From Nepenthes gracilis (Eukaryota; Streptophyta; Magnoliopsida; Caryophyllales; Nepenthaceae): a DNA stretch of 64,000 nucleotides. Both the position numbers and the translations under genes were made by a program. The notes beneath the pieces are model-generated. The model searched no databases. It was not told where the DNA came from and was given only the letters and a program-made list of their open reading frames with translations. The stretch lies in the NCBI GenBank assembly GCA_033239525.1, contig BSYO01000038.1, positions 7,691,041 through 7,755,040 of the forward strand, written 5' to 3'. Shown piece by piece: positions 22,317-35,731 of the stretch (its first letter is position 1; the number at the start of each line of letters is the position of its first letter).

Positions 22317-24355
22317 TTATTTTCTCAAGTCAAGGAATAAAGGCAGATCCAATTGAAGTCGAAGTCATATTAAGTTGGCCAACTCTAACCATTTATAAGA
22401 AATTTGAAATTTTCATAGTTTGACTTTTTTCCATAGACACTTCATCAAAGATTTTAGCATGGTGCCACTCCCATAACCAAATATTTAAAGGGAAGCACAT
22501 TCAAATGAATAGCAGAGGTGGATACGAGTTTTCACCGACTAAAACACCACCTAACAACAGCACTAATTTTGGCACTTTTCAATTTTAATAAGGTGTTTGA
22601 AATCGATTGTGATGCTTTTAACCTTAATATTGGTGTAGTTCTTAGATGAGAAGAAAGGCCCATCATGTATTTTAGTGAAAAATTTAACAAATCTCACAAA
22701 GAGTACAATATTTACAACAAGAATTTTATGCTATCGTATGAGCTCTTGAGTATTAGAGTTACTATTTATTATCGAGAGAATCTTTTCTTTTGTTCAATTG
22801 TGAGGCGCTGAAATTTATTAACAAGTTACAAAAACTTAATTCGAGACATGTATCTTAGGTTGAATTCCTTTAATCCTATAGTTTTTTCATCCGGTATAAA
22901 TTCAAAACCTAAATAAGATGGCTGACCTTAAGCTGGTAATACTAGTTACTTTCTATTTTATTAGTCAAAATTATTGGATTTAAAGTTTGAAAGACTTGTA
23001 TAAGGATGATCCGTTCTTTAGTCCACTGATGGAACAGTGTTCGACTAGTTTAATCAATTAATTTTTGCTTCTCGATGGCTATCTTTTTAAAGAAAATTGA
23101 CTTTGTGCCCCTTGATATTCTGTAGGGAAGATCATCTTGTAAGAAGTTCACGTGAGCACACGGTCAAGACAAAATGCTAGCAATTGCACAAGAAAGATTC
23201 TTTTCTTAAAAAATGATCGAGACATTAAGCAACTTATCCAACGATACTAGATATGTCATATGACTAAAACTCATGGCCAAAATACAGGATTATATGCACC
23301 CCTTGGGAATTTTGTGCTTGGGCTACCTCGAATACAATGAAATAAAGACTATATCATGGTAGTAGTTGATCAATTTTTCAAAATGGACACTTTGTTCCAT
23401 GTAGTTGAATGATAGATGCTTCAAACATTGTCAACTTATATTTTTGAGAGACTATAAAGTTTCATGGAGTTTCGAAAATGATTACTTCGGATAGGAACTC
23501 TAAGTTCTTGGTATATTTTTGGCGCACATTATAGAAGAAAATGACACTGAATTTATATTTAATATACCATTCCACCCACAAACGGATGGATAAATGAAGG
23601 TTATCAATTGAAGTCTTGAAAATTTATTAATAAGCACTTTTAGGAAGAACAACTGATAATGGGACTTGGCACTTACACAAATCAAGTTTGCCTGTGATTA
23701 ATCTTGAAGTCAGTCCATAAGAAAAAAAAAAATCCTATTTTGAGTAGTTTATGGCAATAATTTCATTAGTTTGATCAATTTTATTATAATCTTGCTATCA
23801 ATAACTTTTAGGGAAGATGCTGAAGTTTGAGCCCAACAAATTAAGAAGATGCATTCCGATATTTAAAAACTTATAACTAAGCAAACAACTAAATGTAAAA
23901 TTTAAGTGGATAAATATTAGTAAGCACAAAAATTCAAAGAAAACGATCTAGTATGGGTTTACTTGTAGAAGGAACGATTTCCCATTGGAAAAATTTTCAA
24001 ACTCCATCCACATGAGGATGTGCCATTCAAGATCCTTAAAAGGATTAGTGACAATACACATGGAATAGAATTTTTCAAGAAATATGATATATCTCTGACA
24101 TTTAATATTGCTGATCTCCAACTGTATTTTGGCAAAAATAATACAAGGGTGAGTTGCTTTCAACTTAGGGTGAATGATACTATCCTATTTGAAGAAAATC
24201 ATTTTATTGAATGCGTGACTATTATATATGATGATATGTCAAATATTCGTGAAAAGGCAACAAGTATTCAAAGCTTCACTATCAATCACCAAATTTTAAA
24301 GAAAAAATTAGAAGATGGAGATTCAATTAATGATAAATTGCCTTAGGATACTTTC
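22317..24355 (+). pseudogene. Gypsy RNase H, integrase and C-terminal remnant, right fragment
   Basis: Motifs in order: SSQGIKADPI; HRHFIKDFS; FEIDCDAFNLNIG (family .D.CDAS..GIG..L); YFSEKFNKSHKEYNIYNK (family .FSEKL..A..NYSTYDKE); DYIMVVVDQFFKM (integrase core, family D.I.VVVDRFSKM); a second-aspartate region near 23490; and PFKILKRI.DN with SLTFNIADL (24018-24115), the conserved integrase tail. Stops are frequent, but order and spacing are nearly complete. Confidence 0.75.
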
Positions 24356-24595
24356 CCATGCCTTTAACCACCCACTTGCTTGGTTGTAGAAATTTCATAT
24401 TTAATTGTATACTTTAATTACTTTATTTATTCTAAATTTGATAAATTATCCCCAATTTATATGATTAAGGACAATATATTTTATTATGAACTTGTATTCT
24501 AAGGTTTTCTTAGAGTTTTAGATTTAATTTGGTACATTCCAAATATTATTCCTTATTTTTATATTGTCAACCTATTTTTAATTGTCCCCGAACAT
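24180..24595 (+). repeat. Gypsy 3' tail, copy 2
   Basis: Aligned by eye with 4250-4690 over about 400 bp; see that entry. Here the coding link to the integrase tail is intact, which gives the identity of copy 1. Confidence 0.65.
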
Positions 24596-24614
24596 ATAGG
24601 AGAAAAAGAGGGAC

Positions 24615-25330
24615 TTCTTTGATGTCACATGGTGTTAGGAATTGTTGTCCATCACCCAATTCATCTATTGGTTCGAGAAATTCTGTGTCTTCCCACGTAG
24701 AAGACTAGAAGGTCTCCAAAAGTAGAGATAGTGACCTAATTATTACCGTCATGATTCCTCCTTTTTTGTCACTTGCCACTGCCCATATTCTTCTACTTCC
24801 TCTTGAAATAATCATATTTTATGTGGCCCTTATAGCCATAATAAATGTACTTGATGTCCTAAAATTTAGGCCCACTATTGCTCTTCTCTGGCTTACCACC
24901 TCGGTTTCTCAAACTCCCATGCTCTCAATTACTAGTGTATACCATAACATTGGGCTCCTCCCAAAACCTAATCATTACCCTTGTGTAGGCTCATTAATAA
25001 ATAAAGAAGTGATGATCTAATTAAAATTGAATGTATCCTTCTTGAATAACGGTATTGTGATAACACGATCATATAAGGTTAGTAAAGAAGCTAACAACAC
25101 TAACGCCTTCTCTTCATTCTTGATATTCTCATCAATGGTCGATATTTGGGTTAAAATCTGGTTAAACACTGTCAAGCCATCTCGAAACTTTCCTCATCCA
25201 ATAACTGAAGGTTATGGAATTTTTTCTTGACATATAACCTCATCATCAAGAATTTAGGCTTGTATCGGTCCTTAAGTTCTATCTAGATATCTGTTAGATT
25301 TGACAAACCGATGACTTCTTGAAGAGTGTT
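24615..25330 (-). pseudogene. Copia gag zinc knuckle and protease fragment
   Basis: The minus strand carries YIYYGYKGHIKYDYFKRK near 24860-24805 (a C..CG..GH...C knuckle with the cysteines lost to tyrosine) and, further on, WVMDNNS.HHVTSK near 24650-24610, where plant copia proteases have W..DSGAS.H.T. The catalytic D-S-G is reduced to D-N-N. The fragment ends at the gypsy tail, so it may be a separate truncated insertion. Confidence 0.55.
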
Positions 25331-26800
25331 ATCTGTAAGTATATCTTGATTGTGTATTTGACTAAATTTCTCATTTCTCCTTATCTTTTATCATCTCTAA
25401 TTTGTCCTTTTTTCTTAATACTTTTACCGTTCTTTCCACAATCAAAATATTCCTCATATTTTCTTGTCAAAAAATATAATAATTTTTTTTTTTTGTTAAG
25501 TTGCTCACGTGAAATGGTAATATATTCAACATCATTGTCATCAATTTATAGTTTTACAACTCCAAAAAACTTACCCTTTGATCCTAGTTGTTAAGATTTA
25601 TCAAAAAAACACATATAATTAATACAACAGATAAATCTAAATCTTTTGTCAAATATAAACTTCTAAACCCTTGAGAACAAGGACTGTAATATAACCAAAT
25701 ATACAAAATTAAATAATGATATTTAATATGAAAATTTTTTTCAAATTAAAGAAAATATATAAGATAAATTTTGAATAAATTTATTATAAAATAATAACCA
25801 ATTATAAATAATTATTTTTGAGAGCTATTTGTTACAATCCAAGTAAAGATGGTCAAATACCATCGCTCGAATACACATTACAACCCAAAAGAGAGGAATA
25901 TGTTGAAAATAAGAGCATTCAAAATAGATTTACGTTCTAAGAATATGGTAAATTAACATTTTTGAGTTTGACAAAAAGTAAAATTCAAATCGGATCACAA
26001 TCAAATATCAAAAATCTTCCTTCTCTTTCTTCTCCTCTTTCTTACTCTCTTCGTACAGCACGCTTATGATAAAATTGCTGTTAATGTTTTTCCATGCCTC
26101 CTATCACATCACCTTTTGCCCATATATCTCAAACTCTAAAAATGCAACAGGACACTTGCTAGTATTGTTAGCACACATGCACTCCATACGCACATTAGGC
26201 GTAAATTTTTTGACAATCTATGCACATGCCCTTCAAACACTTGTCCCATTGGAATTGGGATACAGGCACCTGTCGAGTGCGCACATGGTATACCCATTCT
26301 GTTACAAATGTGCATGATCATCTTTCATTTACTTATTAGGCACAGATACTTCCAGTTCACTATCACACAAAATTCACATGAACCTCCAAAAAACCTTATT
26401 GCTCAGCAATATAAGGTTGTTATCATATCATTTTAAGTTATCATATCATCATAATTAATGATCATGTGATTATAAACACGATCTTAATCAGCTTGGATAG
26501 TTTCTTTAAATTATCTTAAAAGGAAATATGCAAAAGTCAATGTTCTGGTAGGTGGAATATAAAGACATAGCATGGCAGTATCTATTGTAGCATATCCTCG
26601 AACTATTACTAATATACAAATATGAAAGCATCCCCTACGGATCTATCCTTTGCCACACCCATATCCTCCAACATTCAATGCGCTTATCTTACATGAAAAT
26701 GACTTAAAAATGAGGAACTTATTGAGTTTGGAGGCTCCACCTCTATTTGTTAAAGATGATGTAACTTTACTTTTTTATTGTCAACTTTGTATTAAAATTC
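25331..26800. other. AT-rich sequence, no gene recognised
   Basis: The small open frames at 25319-25594 and 26066-26317 have no known motif and biased composition. It may include more of the copia fragment's leader. No repeats stand out. Confidence 0.35.
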
Positions 26801-26809
26801 AATGCTAAA

Positions 26810-28740
26810 AGTTGAAAAGGCCTCTCCGAAATGCTCAAGTAGATGCCCTAGATGATTGTAACAAAATGCCAAAAATAAATAGTGAAGGAGAAGAGGAGGG
26901 GAAGAGGAGATGGAGCCTCGACGGCGACACACGACACGAGGACGCTCGTGGCCGAGGGAAGAGAGAGGAGGAAGTTCTGCGACGGCATGCGACAAGGGGG
27001 TGATGCCAAAAAGGTCGGTGATGGGTGTAAGAGACAGAGGCAATAGTCGTAGGAAGAGGTAGAGACGGCAGCGTGCTTCACAAGCGGGGTTCATCCAGGA
27101 GAGAGAAAGGACAGTGGCATAAGTAATGCACGACAGGAGAGAGAGGAGCGTCGTTCGGGTACCTTGGAGTATCGTTTCTTCCAATCTATTTTGCATAAAG
27201 TTAAGTATCCTATAATCTTGTCATTTGTTTGATTTCGCATTTGATATATTTTTGTTCCAATTTAAAGGTTTTAAACTCGTTAGTATACTTTTAATTAGCC
27301 CACTTATTTTCTTATGTACACATGATCTTTTTATCAATCGATTAAGATATTTATTTTGTTTCTATTAATATTTGAAGACTCTGTGATTTTCTAAAAAATG
27401 AATAATTATTAGACACTATATATTTTTAAATTAGTATATATGTATAGAAGTAATTATGAAACTTACATTAGGTTATTCAATTTTACTTGCATGTGTCCGA
27501 TTGTAGCCACTATATTTAAATTTATTATTAGATATTATGGCTAACTCCAGACGGGGAGATATTTGTTATTATTTTTTTTTTTTGCTGGTAGGAAATGTTT
27601 GAACATAGCGACCCTTCCCATTTGGATAATTTATTAACATTTATATATATTTGGATGTCATAATATATCTAACAACTTGAGAATTACACCCAAATTCACG
27701 AGTGATAAAATCTAGTGAGTAACCTTACCTATGAAAGATATAGTATATAGGTAGCCTAATATGCTGACCTTACCTTCTTTTGATTTGGCCTGAGATTATC
27801 GGATCAAGAGTAATCCTTTCGTCAAGTTAGTCTTTGAATAATCAAAACTCAGATTCAGTTCATATTTTATATTTCTACATAGATTTGGATATTTAAACTT
27901 AAATTTTAGATTTAAATTTAAGATTCACTGATTTTGCCTACAGATGGATTTTAATATGTCTCGTATATTAATTTTGAATATATATTTTAATCTTGACCTT
28001 TAGACTATTTGTTACGATACTACTTTGACTTCTACGCATGATGTTAGATCATCTAGTTATTAGATTCTGTCCCAAATTATGAACTGATCAGACTTTAGAT
28101 TTAAATTGGATTGGATTGGACATTGGATTGGACATCTACTTATTAAAATGGTCTGATTCACTTCAATTATATAAATATTTATATATATATGTCCCGAGGG
28201 GATTATTTTTAGCTTGGATATTTATTTAGATTTGATATTTAATTTGAGTATGAAACTACCATTAAATTTAAAAATTAGATTTTATTTTGTATTTGATGAT
28301 TGAAGTTTTATATTGGCGACTTAAATTTATATATATTTTCTGATTTGGTACTTGTTCATTGACCCTCATTCTAATTTATTAGACCCATTTGCTCATTTAA
28401 TACTTATTGAGATTTAGGCTCTTATATTATATTTTGTCTTTTCAGATTAGAAGACTTGGATGCATTATAGGAGTATAAATGTGATTTGTCAGCTATTTGT
28501 CCGATTTGGTACATTTTAACTCTATTATGGTTTAAATTATTATTTGATGTGATTGGATTTTAGAGTTGGCCAAATATAATTTCATGGTTATATTTCAAAA
28601 ATAGTTAGGATATTATATTATATTTTGATTATGATTGTAGTTGAATTGTGACCTCACTTATGATAATTATAGAGTAGGTTATATTTATATTGTCCAAACG
28701 GTTATTCAATGAAATTGTGTACATGTTTTGACTTGTCGAT
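26810..28740 (+). repeat. Gypsy 5' LTR
   Basis: Matches 32590-34720. Shared blocks include GGGAAGAGAGAGGAGGAA, AATGCACGRYAGGAGAGAG followed by GAGGAGCG, TTTTAAACTCGTKRGTATAC, CTTAATTTGGCCTRAGATTATCGG-type words and a TA-rich run before TGTCCCG. The first 300 bp are purine-rich (GAGGAGG). Confidence 0.65.
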
Positions 28741-29159
28741 CCTATATATTTAGTTTGCTATACCCAAATTTTAAAATTTAGTATTATTTATTGAATTTAT
28801 TTGAGATTTTAAATTTTAAAAATAATAATTAATTATACTTGTTAAATTTTCAGTCGTGATAGAATTGAATAAAAAAAAAAGTCAAGAGGAGAGGTGTTTT
28901 GGGTCATTTTAGAAAAATAATTAATTAAATATTTGGGTATAATAAGTACTGTATTTTACAGATAGTAAAAAATTTGAGTTGTGGAGGCTTAGGTTAAATC
29001 GGAATGATTACCGTTTGATGATAATGAGTCACGCGAGTAACATAATAGGTGATTTGATATACTAACAGAATGAAAATTTTGTTTAGTTTCTATGGATACG
29101 TCAATATTTTTTTATATTTTACGATTTTCGAGAAGTGGCTGCCTCGGGTAGTGCCGGTC

Positions 29160-29280
29160 CAAAATCTCGTGATGTAGAAGGAAGTTTTGGCCGACAAAGA
29201 GATAGGTGATGGAGCAGGTTAGTTCAAAATCTCGTGAGATAGAATAAGGTTTTGGCCGGCAGAGAGGTAGGCAGTGAAGT
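29160..29280 (+). repeat. Tandem duplication, about 58 bp x 2
   Basis: CAAAATCTCGTGAKRTAGAA followed by GGTTTTGGCCGRCA and GAGRTAGG occurs twice in direct order in the leader of the gypsy element. Confidence 0.6.
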
Positions 29281-30289
29281 GAAGTTGATAAAGGGCAAGA
29301 ATGAGAGTATTTGTATGAAACCATGGTAGTTTGAGACCCTAGGTGGGTCAATATGTGATAATTGATAGTCAAATAATTACAAACAAACCGATGGCAGGAC
29401 TTCCAACGCCTTATATTGGACTAGAAAAATTAGAAGATAGTTTGGAATGTCTTTCAAGTGGCATATTAAAGGAATTCTTCCCCTTCAAGCATCTGGGAGA
29501 TTAAAGGAACCGAGTTCGACAGACCAACTGACAGGGTAGTTATTTGAAACTACCTTAGAAGGAGTATATATATAGGAATACATGTCAAGATTGGAAGCCG
29601 CAGATAAAGATAAGGAAGTTCTTACCAAGTCAACTTGTTTCTCTTTGCAAGACAGGTGAACCCGTTCTTAAACTATACATATGTTGTTTAGGAAATAAAG
29701 TTGTATTAGGAGTTTTCGCTGTGATATCTTCCATCTTCATTTTGAGTGGCAAAGTTGTGAAGTCAATAGTGAACAATCTTTGCCAGGAGAAAGGAGAAAA
29801 GGGTGCAGGTCTGGTTTTGATGGCTGTAGCGATATGGATTGTGTAGGTATTTGATATTATGGCAAGAGTGAGAGGGAGGCTCGAGGGTTGCCCATTTCCA
29901 CTCATTACTGTGATCGGGTAGATAATCGTCCCTATAAATCCTTCATCAGTGAAGAATCAATGGAAGAACAACCCAATAAGCCTCTTATGGTAATGTCCAG
30001 GAGTAGGTTAAAAAATCTAAAAAATTTGTTGAAGTAGGAAAGTAGTTGGTGATTTCAAAATTCAATTCAAAAGTAGGTGGTGCTATTTCGACTCTGGATT
30101 TATGGTGAGGAGCAAGATCAGGCTTTATTGATGAAGTAGGAGTAGCTCCGGGAGAATTCTTTCCTGAAAAAACGAGGGCATTGCGGTCAGAGTCCGAAAG
30201 GATGACTCGTTTATTCTCCAAAGGATAAGATAAGGGAAAGTAAGATGAAGCAGAGTTTTCTTCTCCGAAGTTCTAGTATACGTAGTCTA

Positions 30290-31525
30290 CTTGTGAATTT
30301 TGTGGAAAGAATTATGCAGGACAAGTTTGCTTTCATCAGAATAGACTTTGCTTCAATTATGACCAGACAAGCCATTTGTTAAAGAATTGCTCAAATTCCA
30401 GACATCTGGATCCCAAATGCCCAGTTGGGAGTCAAATTGTTCTAGGCAGAGCATTTACAGCTACAACTCACAATGTTAGAGTCAGTTCCTTAGTCATAGA
30501 CGAGGATTTGCCTAGACAGTCTTGCGATTGAGAGTTTGAGCTGTTATTGAGGTTGTGCCGAGTATCACCATGGAATGCTTCTATACATTTGGGGAAGAAA
30601 GATAGATTGATGGGTTTATGCATGGATTATTTTGGAATCGAATATATATCACTTCCTAAGGATCAAGGATTTGTTTGATCTTCTATAAGAAGTTTAGATT
30701 TTCTCTAAGGTTGACTTGTGTTTGGAGTTTTATTAGTTGAGGATTAAGTGAGAGGATATGCATAAGGCAGCTCCTAGGTCATGGTAAGGCCATTGCAAAG
30801 TTTTGATTGTGTTTTTTGGATTGTCGAATATTCTAATTTATCTGAAAAATTTTTGAGAATTGTGTGGCTTAATTAGAAAGTTTACTGCAGATTTTGAGAA
30901 GACAGTTATTTGTCAACATTGAAAGGGTATGAATTATAGTTGGATAAAGCATCATTTTGGATTATATGTTTTCTAAAGGTGGCATTTAAGAATCCAAAGA
31001 AGATGTAAGCAGTGGTAAATTGGAAAGGATCGATTAAGGTTGCAGGGGTGAAGAGTTTCTTGGATCTGGTTGGTTTTGATTAGAGATTCATAAAAAAATT
31101 TTTGAGGATTGCAGTGTCGCTGGTGCACTTGGTATAGTAGCAATTGGTATTAAATTAAAGTGATACTTGTGAGAAAAGTTTTCAGAAATTGAAGACTAGA
31201 TTGCAATCGGCGTCGATTTTATCTTTTCCTAATGGATTAGAAAGATTAGTAGCATTTAGTGATACTTCAAAGAAAAATTTAGATATATATGGATCCAATA
31301 TGGTCGGGCGCATCATGAAGAAAAATCCAAGGGTAGGTTTGGGATGTGATAAAGTCTGGAGGATTTCACATGGAGGTGCTATGACAAGGATGCCAATGGA
31401 AAAATTGGGCCAAAGTAATTATCTTTCTTTGCTGCTAGGATTAGATTCCAAACTAAGCTCTTATCTGCGAAGAAATTTTTGTGAAGATCCAGAGATGAAA
31501 CCCTTTTTGGATAAGCCGTCATGAA
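30290..31525 (+). pseudogene. Gypsy gag knuckle, protease and polymerase remnant
   Basis: A zinc-knuckle region at about 30298-30400 (CGKNYAGQVCFHQN, then CFNYDQTSHLLKNC). Next comes TATTHNVRVSSLVID, where the retropepsin start is expected, then short RT pieces (GLCMDYFGIEY near 30615). At 31165-31290 is the RT/RNase H boundary: CEKSFQKLKTRLQSASILSFP and VAFSDTSKKNLDIYG (family C..SF..LK..L..AP.L..P and .VYSDAS..GLG). Large parts of RT are missing and integrase is reduced to unrecognisable sequence up to 32580. Confidence 0.65.
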
Positions 31526-32589
31526 GTTGGATACGATCGAGCAGGCAACCTCAAGCCTACTATACAAAGTGTTTTCCCATTACACGTTCGAGTGAGGTGT
31601 GGTTTTAATGACTCTCATCAGAGTCTCGATTGACTATATAAATGTTTGGGAGCAAGTGAGGCCATTAGCAGTTATAATTGAGCTAGATTGGTCTAAGTTC
31701 ATAGGAAACATCGAAGATTCTCTATCTAGTGGATTAGAGAGAATTTAATAGAAAGTTGATCATTGATGTGGCTCAAGGAAAGTCCAATAAGTTGGAATAT
31801 TACTTTAAGGAGAGATCAAAGTTTTGTCGAGTTTTAGTTGAAAGATGACAAATCTATTTGTCTTACTCATGACGATCTAGAGAAGTTGCGATGGGTAGGG
31901 GGGATTTGTGACAGCTTGGATACATATGTGGCCAATATCATAGCGATGGTCAGATATATTATCACCCAACAAATCAAGTGTTTTGAAAAGCCGATAGGAG
32001 ATTTTGAGGTGGTGTCAAAAAGTCTAAAAAAGTTCACATAAGATGTTGGGTACCAAGTTGAAAATTTCATGTGGCCTTGGGTTCATAAACATATGGTCGA
32101 TCAGAATAGAGCAGTGGACCCCAATATCAATAAGGATTCATCGAAGAAGATTAAGATTATTATATGCCAGCTGATTGAAGTTCAAAGTTGCCAAAAAAGT
32201 AATGCTGATAGGAGATCAAATTTAAGACTTGATATGGGCAACTATGTTTTCTAAAAATGTCTTTGAGGAAATATGTGAATGATCCCTCACATGTGATCGA
32301 CTGTGAGTTGATGCTGATTGACGAGAAGTTGTTTTATATTGAAGCTTCAGTTTGAAGTTTGGGATAGAAAGGTTCATGTGTTAATGATCAGATTTGGAGA
32401 AATCATTTAATCGAGGAAGTGAATTGAAAAAAATAAAGATAATGTTCGAAAGAATTTTCCCTATCTATTGGAGGATTGAGATATATCCTAGATCCCTATT
32501 TTGATTATTTTAATATTAATTATAATTTTGGGTATTTTGAATGTGACAAAAATTAATTAAAAATTATAAAATTATAAAAAAAATTAAAT

Positions 32590-34720
32590 TTATAGTGTGG
32601 CATTCAGAGCGTGCCCAAGCACCGATGGAATAATATGTATGTATGTATGTATGTATTTGTGTAAGAAAAAAATAGAATACAAGGGAAAGGGGAAGGCTTG
32701 CGGCAGAGGCCACAACCAAGAAAGGAAAGGGAGAAAGAGAGAGGGAAACAGAGGAAAGAAGGGGAGAGAGAGAGAGCACAGCAGAGGGTTCCTGTGAAGA
32801 AAGAAGAAAAAGAAGGAAAAAATTGAGGGGAATAGGAGAAGAGAAAGGCGATGGCACTGCAGTAGGAGGAGATCATGCACGGCAGGAGGAGGCTCGTAGC
32901 CAACGGAAGAGAGAGGAGGAAAGTCTGTAGCAGCACACAACAAGGGGTGACGTTGGGGATATCAGCGATGGCCATAAGAGGCAAAGGCGATGGCCTTAGG
33001 TGGAGGCAGAGGCGGCAGCGCTCTCAGCAAGTGGGGTTTACCTAGGAGAGGGAAAGGGCAGTGGCGCCGATAATGCACGGTAGGAGAGAGAGGAGCGACG
33101 TTCGGGTGTCTTGGAGTTTCATTTCTTGGGTATACTTTCACATCATATAAAGTAGAAGCAAGTATCATATAACCTTATCATCTGTCTAATTTTACATCTG
33201 ATATATTTTTGTTCTAATTTCGTGGTTTTAAACTCGTGGGTATACTTTTAATTAGCTCGCTTATTTTTTTGTGCACTCATGATCTTTCTATCGGTCAATT
33301 GAGGTATTTGTTTTGTTTCTATTAATATTTGAAGTCTTCATGATTTTTTAAAAATAGATAATTATTGGGCATTGTATATTTTTATATCAATATATGTGTA
33401 TGAAAATAAGTATGAAACTTGCATTAGGCCGTATATTTTTACAAGCATGTGTCGGGTTGTGGTAACTAAATTTAGATTTGTTATTAGATATTCAGGTTTA
33501 ACTTCCAACGGGAGATATTTGTTATTAAAAATTCATTTTCACAGGTAGAAAAGTTTTAGACGTAGTGAGCCTTCCCGTTTTGATAATTTGTTAGAAGTTA
33601 TATATATTCAGATATCTTAATATATTTGATAACTTGAGAAATTACACCTAAAATCGTAGATAGCAAAACATAGTCAGCAACCTTACTTATGGGAGATAGA
33701 GTACATAGATGGCTTAGCATACTAAACTTACCTACATTTAATTTGGCCTAAGATTATCGGATTAGAGGTAATCATTTCCTCAAGTTAGTCTTTAAACAAT
33801 CAAAACTCAAATTTAGTTCATATTTTGAGTTTTTGCATAGATTTGGATATTTAGGCTTAGATTTGAGATTCACTAGTTTTACCCATAGATAGATTTTGGT
33901 ATGTCTCGTACATTGATTTTAAATATATGTTTTGATTCGGATCTTTAGACTATTTATTGTGATACTGCTTCGACTTTTATGCATGCGATTTGATTATTTA
34001 GCTATTGGATTCTACTCCAAACCACGAGCTAATTGAGTCTTGGATTTGAAATTGGATTGAACATCTACTTATTGGAATAAGCTCAAATCACTGCTGATAT
34101 ATATGTATATATATATATTTGTCCCGTGGGGACTATTTTTGGATTGAATATTTATTTGGATTAGATATTTGATTTGAGTACGGGACTACCTTTGTATTTG
34201 GATATTAGATTTTATTGGATTTGATATTATATTTTGTTTTGGATTTGATTATTATATTTTTATATCGACGACTTGGATGTATATCTATTTTTTAATTTGG
34301 TACTTATTCCTTAACCCTCTCGTTAATTTATTGGACTTGTTTGCTCATATATAATACTTATTGAGTTCTAGGATCATATTTTATATTTTGTACCTTCAGA
34401 GTAGATGATTTGGTCATATTAAAGGACTAGAATCAAGATTCGGCGTGATATCACCATTTTCAGTGAGTATTATATTTATTTAGATAGATGGCATCGATTG
34501 TATATTGATTTATGGATAATTTTGTTTGAGCTATTATTGATATTTTAAAGTCGGTCAAATGTAGGTCTTTGGTTGTCTATTGAGATTTGTTGGATTCATT
34601 TCATTATGTGGATGAGTTATTGTCATTATTTAGTTATCTCCCTTATAACTATTTATATTATTCGAATGGTTATTCGAGGAAATTCTGTGATATATTTTGG
34701 ATTGGTTTATATTATTTATT
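32590..34720 (+). repeat. Gypsy 3' LTR, with a (TATG)n microsatellite
   Basis: The partner of 26810-28740, starting near TGTGGCATTCAGAGCG. It contains a (TATG)n run at 32637-32656 that the other copy lacks. The open frames on its minus strand (32564-32984) are products of the purine-rich composition. Confidence 0.65.
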
Positions 34721-35731
34721 ATTTAATGATGAAACATTTTGGTCTATCTGTTATATTATATTAAATTTGAGATTTATCTGTTTGTTAATTAAGAATTAAT
34801 TAGTTATTGATTTGGTCTGTTTGGTCTAGATTCATAAAATAAAAATATGATATTGTATTAGTTGCCCATAAAACTAAAAAATGGACAAGTTTTTAGCGTT
34901 GAAATTTATCGTGGCTATGGATAGATAACGTATGTAGGGGATGCATTGCTATTGGGCTAAAAGTAGTTGGCTGGGATACTTAGCTATACTAGATGGTGCT
35001 ACGCATTTGTAGGCTATCAACATCACCACTGACTTTAATGTATTTTCCATTGATACATTATTTAGATCTGAATTTGAATCCAATAGCTTTTGGAGTAAGT
35101 CTAGGATCTTATTATTCGTATTCTACACATTATATGCCAAAAAAAAAGTTTAGAGAGATGAGAATAATTTTTAATTTATCCACGGATACTTAAATTAATA
35201 AATATATCTAACAAATAAGTTACAAAAAAATAAGAGAAAACATAGAGCATAAGAGGACTAAGCTCCAGGCGTATTTTATGGGGAGGAGGCAGAGGTTGTC
35301 TATCAAGAAGTATTTTAGAATACAAATAAGAGTGAGCATAAAAGGACTAGGCTTCAACCCAATTTCTTCCTATTTTTTCTTTTTCTTTTTCTTTTCTCTC
35401 TCTATGCGGTGCTCTTTGTGTGAAAATGATTTCAGAATCAACTATAAAATACATTTGACGTATTTTATATTGTGAATCACACTCGATGTGAACGCTTGGC
35501 AAGCGCACCTAAAGCGTGGCACCACTAAAATTGGTGCTCGACCACCCCTTCTGAAATCGGCGCATCAAATGCCTCTCGCATAAGCCTCAAGTGTATCCCT
35601 TCGGTATTTAGTGTTTCAGGTGCTCGTCATGCGTAGAGAAACCATAATCCTCGCACAAACATCACACGATCTTCTGATGACTATCCGTTTATTGTTGGAA
35701 CCCATAAAAGAGTGACCAAAACCTAACAAAA
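34721..35731. other. Non-coding; two partial copies of a short phrase
   Basis: GCATAAGAGGACTAAGCTCC (35248-) and GCATAAAAGGACTAGGCTTC (35336-) are related. 35470-35700 is GC-richer with CGC-rich words (AGCGCACC, GGCGCATC) and resembles LTR sequence. No gene is seen. Confidence 0.3.

Larger units (their letters stand above)
14380..24595 (+). mobile_element. Ty3/gypsy element split by a copia insertion
   Basis: The left part (14380-14971) carries the protease-RT spacer and RT start; the right part (22317-24595) carries RNase H, integrase and the 3' internal end. Joining 14971 to 22317 at the copia site gives continuous RT sequence (LVFLSF before, SSQGIKADP after), matching the LVFLGFVVSSQGI-type motif of the family. 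The middle of RT, including the YVDD box, was already deleted in this copy. No gypsy LTR can be delimited. Confidence 0.7.
26810..34720 (+). mobile_element. Ty3/gypsy element with about 2 kb LTRs and a short interior
   Basis: Two direct repeats of about 1.9-2.1 kb (26810-28740 and 32590-34720) bracket about 3.8 kb holding gag zinc knuckle, protease and polymerase remnants on the plus strand. A complete gypsy gag-pol needs roughly 4.5-5 kb, so the interior is partly deleted. Exact ends and TSD were not found; the limits are where similarity fades. Confidence 0.65.

Noticed and set aside
26792..27196. A 134-codon minus-strand open frame
   Set aside because: It lies in the matching purine-rich part of the 5' LTR and has the same compositional origin as the one at 32564-32984.
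32564..32984. Overlapping minus-strand open frames of 97-126 codons
   Set aside because: They come from the purine-rich start of the 3' gypsy LTR read in several frames. The Ser/Leu/Pro-rich products are compositional.
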